Below, one piece after another: positions 1 through 64,000 of a stretch of 64,000 bases of DNA. The notes beneath the pieces are model-generated. The model saw only the letters and a program-made list of their open reading frames with translations, did no database searches and was not told the DNA's origin. Source of the stretch: Syngnathus acus (lineage: Eukaryota; Chordata; Actinopteri; Syngnathiformes; Syngnathidae); contig NC_051100.1 of the NCBI RefSeq assembly GCF_901709675.1, positions 7,157,786-7,221,785 of the forward strand, written 5' to 3'. The translations under genes were made by a program, and so were the position numbers. Every line of letters starts with the position of its first letter. Positions within the stretch are counted from its first letter, which is position 1.

Positions 1-58844
<58,844 letters not shown>

Positions 58845-59922
58845 GTAACATGACCCTCCCGTACCTTTCACCCCTTGTACCACCACAAGGGTGTTTTTAT
58901 TTTTTGGCCTTGTTAATGTATATCTTTATAAATGTTTTAAACACGTTGTAAGTTGGACAGTATAAAAAAAAGATCCTCAAAGTTCCAAAGTATCCCCACA
59001 TCACACAAGCTGTCAGAGTATCCCTCAAGAGAGAACGTATCAAAGGAAAAGTCATACACATAAATTTCACACTTAGTTTACACAAAGTTCACATGATATT
59101 CTTGTATGCTTTTCTCAGAACTTTAATAAAAGGCAGTTCATGGATTAAGTCATTTGCAAGCCAGAAGTGAATGAAAGCTGTTATACCTGTATAGCATGCG
59201 GTGACAATTACAACCAAATTTATAATTAAGGAAATACATTTTTATGCAAAATTGCAGGAACGTTTTTCTCCGAAAGCTCCAAGAAACGGAGCTCTATTTA
59301 ATATTTAAAACTGCTGGGAAAGGCATCATTAAAACAAGAAAGCTTGGACCATTCTATGATGTCCCCAGTTAATGCGCTACTACGTAATATTGTGTGGCTG
59401 TGACAAGTTTTTTGACAAGCAGTGAAAGAAGCACTAGGCCGATTTTTACCTGCTCATCTAGCTGGCCTGCCTCATTAGTTTGATTAACAGCGCTCATATT
59501 CAATTTTAGATGCATAATTTTCTTTATCCTTTTCAAAGGCACATAAAGGAGCTCGACCTTCCTGCAGGCTCAATATGCCACACCGCCCTTAATGTGATTT
59601 ATGGCAGAGGTCCCCAACCACGGGGCCGCGGACCGGTACTGGTCCGTGGGTCACTTGGTAGCGGGCTGCCAAGCCGCACAGGAAATTATATATATTTTTT
59701 TTTTTATCGACAATCAATTAATTCAGGTCAAGACGCTCGTTCCGGTCACGTGACAAATTTCCCCTGTCGAGCCCACAAAGCTAGCAAAAACGAGTAAGAA
59801 TTTATTTAGAAAAATGTAAAAAAAAATGGCGATTCTCCCCCAATTACATCCGTCGGTTCAGGTCAAGACGCTCGTCTCGGTCACATGACGTCACCTCAGT
59901 CGAGCCCGCGAAGCAAGCAAAA

Positions 59923-60288
59923 ATGAGCAAGAAACAGAGATGTTTGGAGAGCTTCTTCGGAAAGGGAAAAAAGCTCAATGAGGAGACGGAACAAGAGGCT
60001 ACAACTTCTAAGAAAAGGAAAGCCGCATTCAAAAGAAAATTTCTGGAGTCCTACTTAAAATATGGATTTATCACCACAGGTGATTCTGACGCACTAAGCC
60101 CACTCTGCATAATATGTGGTGACAGGCTAGCTAACGAGGCAATGAAGCCTTCAAAACTGCTTCGGCACATGGAGACCAAGCATCCTGCATTAAAAGACAA
60201 ACCTTAACCACTTCGGGTGTCATTGTCTCTGATTACGCCTAGATGGGACCGGCTCGTTTCTGAGAAACAAGCTCCGTGCTCCCACTAA
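59923..60288 (+). pseudogene. hAT transposase remnant (BED zinc finger N-terminus plus C-terminal tail)
   Basis: From ATG 59923 the frame encodes a basic N-terminus, then a segment FLESYLKYGFI and a BED-type zinc finger: LCIICGD...LLRHMETKHP with C-x2-C...H-x4-H. This is typical of Charlie/Buster-like hAT transposases and their domesticated ZBED/SCAND3 relatives. A TAA at 60205-60207 ends it at 94 codons. In the same frame the sequence then continues as a short tail ending RLVSEKQAPCSH and a stop at 60286-60288, which resembles the C-terminus of such transposases. Full-length proteins have about 600 residues, so the whole catalytic core is deleted. Confidence 0.8.
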
Positions 60289-60340
60289 TTCAACGTAATG
60301 GTGTGTTTTATTAATAAAATTTAATAAATAATAAATAAAT

Positions 60341-61702
60341 ACCGTATTTTCCGCCCTAAAAGGCGCACCGGGTTATAAGGCGCACCTTCAATGAACGGCC
60401 CATTTTAAAACTTTGTCCATATATAAGGCGCACCGGCTTATAAGGCGCATAAAATAGAAGCTATACTGCATCAAACTGAGGTTGACTAGGGTTGCGGTAT
60501 GCATCCACTAGCCAATAACCAACGAGCCCTCTGTAAACAATCGCGTTTCTCAAACGATCTCCTATAAAATGATCGGAACTGACTAAAGTTCGATCTAACG
60601 CATTGGTACTACTTACCTATGTTTCCCTTCCATATCGATCCGTAGATTTACTCGAAACATTAACAGAGCAGCCTATTTTGACATGAAATAGCCTGGTACG
60701 TATAGCAGCTATCGCAATAGCATTAGCCATCCGCAAAGTCTCACGAGCCTCACCTCGCAATCTCCCATGAGCCTCAGCAAAGTGTAAACAATCGCGTTTC
60801 TCAAACGATCTCCTATAAAATGATCGGAACTGACTAAAGTTCGATCCAACGCATTGGTACTACTTACCTATGTTTCCCTTCCATATCGATCCGTAGATTT
60901 ATTCGAAACATTAACAGAGCAGCCTATTTTGACATGAAATAGCCTGGTACGTATAGCAGCTATCGCAATAGCATTAGCCATCCGCAAAGTCTCACGAGCC
61001 TCACCTCGCAATCTCCCATGAGCCTCAGCAAAGTGTAAACAATCGCGTTTCTCAAACGATCTCCTATAAAATGATCGGAACTGACTAAAGTTCGATCCAA
61101 CGCATTGGTACTACTTACCTATGTTTCCCTTCCATATCGATCCGTAGATTTACTCGAAACATTAACAGAGCAGCCTATTTTGACATGAAATAGCCTGGTA
61201 CGTATAGCAGCTATCGCAATAGCATTAGCCATCCGCAAAGTCTCACGAGCCTCACCTCGCAATCTCCCATGAGCCTCAGCAAAGTGTAAACAATCGCGTT
61301 TCTCAAACGATCTCCTATAAAATGATCGGAACTGACTAAAGTTCGATCTAACGCATTGGTACTACTTACCTATGTTTCCCTTCCATATCGATCCGTAGAT
61401 TTACTCGAAACATTAACAGAGCAGCCTATTTTGACAGGAAATAGCCTCGCGGGTACAACAGCTATTCGGTGACGCCCCCTGACTACAGTTGCCGTAATGC
61501 TGGGAAGCGATGCGACCTTGTAATTTATTAGTCGTACTAAAACGTACTGAAACATTTTGGCAGAGCACTGTGTACAACCAGTATGGATCAACAAATTCAT
61601 CAGTTGATCCATATATAAGGCGCACTGGCCTATAAGGCGCACTGTCGGCTTTTGAGAAAATTTTAGGTTTTTAGGTGCGCCTTTTAGGGCGGAAAATACG
61701 GT
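60341..61702. mobile_element. terminal-inverted-repeat element carrying a 251-bp tandem array
   Basis: Left end ccgtattttccgccctaaaa and right end ttttagggcggaaaatacgg are perfect inverted repeats extending into ggcgcacc / ggtgcgcc (about 29 bp), with TA adjacent on both sides. Sub-terminal repeats of ataaggcgcac occur on both sides. The ends belong to a very widespread fish element. It has no transposase; the interior is mostly the minisatellite at 60533-61470. It is inserted inside the hAT element at 59605-61910. Confidence 0.85.
60533..61470. repeat. 251-bp tandem repeat, three full copies plus a partial
   Basis: The start gtaaacaatcgcgtttctca recurs at 60533, 60784, 61035 and 61286, exactly 251 bp apart. 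The copies differ by only a few bases (for example gatctaac/gatccaac). The fourth copy diverges and ends near 61470. Confidence 0.95.
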
Positions 61703-61972
61703 AATTACTAATAAATAAATAATGAAAAAAATATGGCGTTTATACTTGTTTTTATGGCAATCGTATAATTTTATTTAATTGTATTTATATATTTATTATA
61801 AATGTATTATGTATTTATATAAATGCATTATTAATGTATATAAAGGCCGGTCCGCGAAAAAATTTTGACACGTAACCGGTCCGTGGCGCAAAATAGCTTG
61901 GGGACCACTGACCTATACTATTCGCTTGTGAGCTGCTCCATAAAATTGTACCTTCCATGCATTATAAGCAAG

Positions 61973-62043
61973 GCTTCCATAGTGTAGTGGTTAGTGGTCT
62001 GCACTCTCAGCCCAGCGACCTGAGTTTAAATCCCAGTGGGACA
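61973..62043 (+). pseudogene. tRNA-like copy 1 (CTC in anticodon position)
   Basis: D-arm and T-arm are recognisable. The acceptor stem pairs at five of seven positions counting wobble. The anticodon stem has two mismatches. Probably not functional. Confidence 0.65.
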
Positions 62044-62138
62044 TACAATATTTTAACATGGAAAAATTTGCAACACAGTTGCTCGTGTGCTGCGAAATTA
62101 AGCCATACACCTTCCTAAAGCTTAGTACTAGTGGTACG

Positions 62139-62163
62139 GTTAGGGTTAGGGTTAGTGTTAGGG
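62139..62163 (+). repeat. short TTAGGG-like run
   Basis: About four units of ggttag/ttaggg with one variant (ttagtg), merging directly into tRNA-like copy 2. Confidence 0.75.
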
Positions 62164-62234
62164 CTGGAGTTAGTGTAGTGGTTAGTGCTCTGGACTCTCA
62201 TCCCAGTAATGTGAGTTCAACTCTCAGTAAGAAC
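62164..62234 (+). pseudogene. tRNA-like copy 2 (CTC in anticodon position)
   Basis: Anticodon arm ctctggactctcatcccag; the acceptor stem is not paired. The 5' end has been replaced by TTAGGG-like sequence. Confidence 0.65.
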
Positions 62235-62376
62235 TAGAACTTCTTAGCCTGGAAAAATGTCCAACATTGTTTCTTGGTGCTCCCCACAAAACAATTTTGG
62301 CATTGATCTATTATCTATACTATTCGCTTGTTAGCTGATCGATGAAGCCACATATATTGCATGTCACACCAACCAG

Positions 62377-62447
62377 GGTTCCATAGTGTAGTGGTTAGTA
62401 CTCTTGACTCTGGTCCCAGTGATGTGAGTTCAAATCTCAGTGAAACT
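62377..62447 (+). pseudogene. tRNA-Gln-like copy 3 (CTG)
   Basis: Acceptor ggttcca pairs with tgaaact at six of seven positions counting a wobble pair. The anticodon position reads CTG, as in tRNA-Gln. Two mismatches in the anticodon stem. Closest to a standard tRNA-Gln 5' end. Confidence 0.65.
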
Positions 62448-62582
62448 TGAACTTTTTAGCCTGGAAAAATTTGCAACATAGTTGCCTGGTGCTCCCCCAT
62501 GAAAACATTTTGCCATTAATTTTTACTATTCGCTTGTTAGCTGCTCGATAAAACCATATATCTTGCATACAGTACAAGTCAG

Positions 62583-62653
62583 GTTTCCATAGTGTAGTGG
62601 ATAGTACTCTGGACTCTAAGGCCAGCAAACCGAGTTCAAATCTCAGAGGACCA
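62583..62653 (+). pseudogene. tRNA-Gln-like copy 4 (CTA in anticodon position)
   Basis: Anticodon stem ctgga/gccag pairs at four of five positions. The loop ctctaag places CTA (62616-62618) where Gln tRNA has CTG. The acceptor stem is poorly paired, so a pseudogene is likely. Confidence 0.6.
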
Positions 62654-62736
62654 CTACTATTTTATCATGAAAAAAATTGCTATTCACTTGTTAGCTGTTC
62701 AATAAAACCATATATCCTGCAAACTGTATAAGCCAG

Positions 62737-62807
62737 GATTACATAGTGTAGTGGTTAGTCCTCTGGACTCTAAACCTAGCGACCTGAGTTCAAATCTCAG
62801 GGGGACT
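62737..62807 (+). pseudogene. tRNA-Gln-like copy 5 (CTA in anticodon position)
   Basis: Perfect five-pair T stem (ctgag/ctcag). The anticodon loop ctctaaa has CTA at 62770-62772. The acceptor stem has three mismatches. Confidence 0.6.
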
Positions 62808-63074
62808 TCAGGACTTTTATCCTTGGTTCGATCCCAGGTGTGACAATATACGTGGTTGTGCTTTCATAGTGCAATTAACCCTTTATTTCATTATTTAAAA
62901 ATCATGGTCAAAACGTAAATGAAAGTGAAAAGTGCCACACCCGCCCTCACCCCCACTTTCTGATTGGCTGTTTGATCTGTGACGTCGCTTGGACACTCCA
63001 TTAGGTACACCGCCATTTTCAAGTGTACCTAATAACAGGCCACTTTATTAGGGAAATATTATGGTCAAAGGTCA

Positions 63075-63274
63075 CAGGTGTCATGCTCTAGTCCTTGGGG
63101 CCGCATTCCAACATGTTTTCCAAGATTCCCTCGTTAAGTGCACCTGCGTGAAAAGTTTTAGCTCCTGCAGACGTGAAAATGACCAAAAACTTTTCACGCA
63201 GGTGTGTTTAACGAGGGTAACTAGGAAAACATATTGGAACGCGGCCCCTCGAGGACTGGAGGTCGACAGCCCTG
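63075..63274. mobile_element. hAT-like foldback MITE in unit 1
   Basis: Left caggtgtcatgctctagtcc and right ggactggaggtcgacagccctg ends are imperfect inverted repeats. The inverted repeat continues inward through ggccgc..ttccaa and cacctgcgtgaaaagttt almost to the centre, so the element can fold on itself. No matching 8-bp flank found. This explains the near-identical reading frames on both strands. Confidence 0.75.
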
Positions 63275-63430
63275 GTTTAAGTGAAAAGTGCCACACCCGC
63301 CCTCACCCCCACTTTCTGATTGGCTGGTTGATCTGTGACATCACTTGGACACTCCATTAGGTACACCGCCATTTTCAAGTGTACCTAATAACAGGCCACT
63401 TTATTAGGGAAATATTATGGTCAAAGGTCA

Positions 63431-63630
63431 CAGGTGTCATGCTCTAGTCCTTGGGGCCGCATTCCAACATGTTTTCCAAGATTCCCTCGTTAAGTGCACC
63501 TGCGTGAAAAGTTTTAGCTCCTGCAGACGTGAAAATGACCAAAAACTTTTCACGCAGGTGTGTTTAACGAGGGTAACTAGGAAAACATATTGGAACGCGG
63601 CCCCTCGAGGACTGGAGGTCGACAGCCCTG
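63431..63630. mobile_element. hAT-like foldback MITE in unit 2
   Basis: Same element as 63075-63274, shifted by exactly 356 bp, so it was copied with the tandem unit and not by a new insertion. Confidence 0.75.
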
Positions 63631-63942
63631 GTTTAAGTGAAAAGTGCCACACCCGCCCTCACCCCCACTTTCTGATTGGCTGGTTGATCTGTGACATCAC
63701 TCGGACACTCCATTAGGTACACCGCCATTTTTAGGTGCACCAGCTTCAATGGGCATTACCGACACCTACTGGTTGAAGTCATATGAACTGAAAAAAGAAC
63801 AAATCACTTTAGGAAGTGATTCGTTCACTCTCCTTCACTGAAAAGATTTGGTCTTTTGAACAAATCGTTCTCTCACAAGCCAACACTAGTTAGGGGTTGG
63901 GAATATTGGGAAATCCCAATTTTTCCAGGATAAAATGTTGGA

Positions 63943-64000
63943 AGTCCCTCTGAGATTTGAACTCAGGACGCTGGGTCCAGAGTCCAGAAGACTAACCACT
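63943..64000 (-). pseudogene. tRNA-Gln-like copy 6, reverse, cut by window end
   Basis: The reverse complement begins agtggttagtcttctgg, with anticodon loop ctctgga (CTG) and a T arm gagttcaaatctcag. The 5' end is beyond the window. Confidence 0.65.

Larger units (their letters stand above)
59605..61910 (+). mobile_element. hAT transposon with internally deleted transposase, interrupted by another element
   Basis: Left end cagaggtccccaa and right end ttggggaccactg are inverted repeats (12 of 13). The sub-terminal ccgcggaccggt / accggtccgtgg motifs are also inverted. It carries a BED-finger transposase remnant (59923-60288). The 8 bp outside each end do not match well, so the target duplication has decayed or the ends are off. 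A separate element sits at 60341-61702. Confidence 0.8.
61914..62810 (+). repeat. array of five tRNA-Gln-like units
   Basis: Five copies of a roughly 72-bp tRNA-like sequence with cores agtgtagtgg and gagttcaaatctcag start at 61973, 62164, 62377, 62583 and 62737. They are separated by related spacers (ctattcgcttgttagctg, cataaaaccatatat-like). Unit spacing is 154 to 213 bp. This is a tandemly amplified tRNA-derived sequence. Confidence 0.85.
62923..63733. repeat. 356-bp tandem duplication, two units plus a partial third
   Basis: The start aagtgaaaagtgccacaccc recurs at 62923, 63279 and 63635. Units 1 and 2 differ at only a few sites (for example gtgacgtcgcttgg against gtgacatcacttgg), so the duplication is recent. 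Each unit contains ttaggtacac ... gtgtacctaa inverted motifs and a foldback element. Confidence 0.95.
58845..64000 (+). other. eys intron (incomplete), repeat-dense
   Basis: Begins as ordinary intron to about 59600. It then consists of the nested transposons (59605-61910), a tRNA-like array (61914-62810), a tandem duplication (62923-63733) and a reverse tRNA-like copy at the edge. The next LamG2 exon was not found. Confidence 0.75.

Noticed and set aside
60533-61470. CRISPR-like array
   Set aside because: Units are 251 bp and repeat along their whole length with no unique spacers; it is a minisatellite in a eukaryotic transposon.
59605-61910. Domesticated ZBED-type host gene
   Set aside because: The BED finger lies inside transposon terminal repeats, lacks the rest of the protein and has an in-frame stop, so it is a transposon remnant.
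61973-62807. Functional tRNA gene cluster
   Set aside because: Acceptor and anticodon stems have several mismatches and no copy looks complete. Kept as tRNA-like pseudogenes.
63061-63716. Two identical 99-residue proteins with 71-residue partners on the other strand
   Set aside because: They arise from a foldback repeat within a tandem duplication. Both strands read alike because the DNA is palindromic, not because it is coding.

Overview
The window is a piece of a vertebrate, most likely teleost fish, nuclear genome. It is AT-rich and almost entirely intronic. Short exons with GT-AG borders encode extracellular EGF and laminin G modules. The introns carry fish-type interspersed repeats: tRNA-derived SINE pieces, hAT and Tc1/mariner-like elements, LINE 3' tails and microsatellites. 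There are no operons, no bacterial signals and no long open reading frames.

One gene dominates. Thirty-one consecutive plus-strand exons (878-58844) join in a single open frame of about 1,460 codons. The phase of every exon end matches the phase of the next exon start. The product is a run of about 27 EGF-like modules (878-33581), a complete laminin G domain (38712-42047), another EGF (42190-42356), and the first part of a second laminin G domain (46025-58844). The order EGF array, LamG, EGF, LamG, together with residues of the second LamG (CEK|D at its entry, VKT..GTILY, FLHVFL.DG, R.GSCMIEIA), identifies it as eyes shut homolog (eys). Eys is the secreted photoreceptor matrix protein whose human orthologue is mutated in retinitis pigmentosa RP25. 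The window holds its middle; the signal peptide and first EGFs lie before it and the remaining LamG/EGF exons after it.

Layout: 1-877 is upstream intron. From 878 to 12623 there are 11 exons, nearly all bounded by phase-1 introns. From 14185 to 33581 there are 12 exons in which introns often cut EGFs internally in phases 0 and 2. From 38712 to 58844 the LamG1-EGF-LamG2 exons are separated by introns of up to 6.8 kb. From 58845 to 64000 is an intron crowded with mobile DNA: a hAT element with an internally deleted BED-finger transposase, a second terminal-inverted-repeat element nested in it that carries a 251-bp tandem array, an array of tRNA-Gln-like units, and a 356-bp tandem duplication.

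Points for a second look are a cysteine lost from one EGF, a dead EGF-like exon relic in the first intron, a frame-compatible possible extra exon before LamG1, tRNA-Gln-like copies with CTA anticodons, and several well-defined DNA transposons. No second protein-coding host gene was recognised on either strand.
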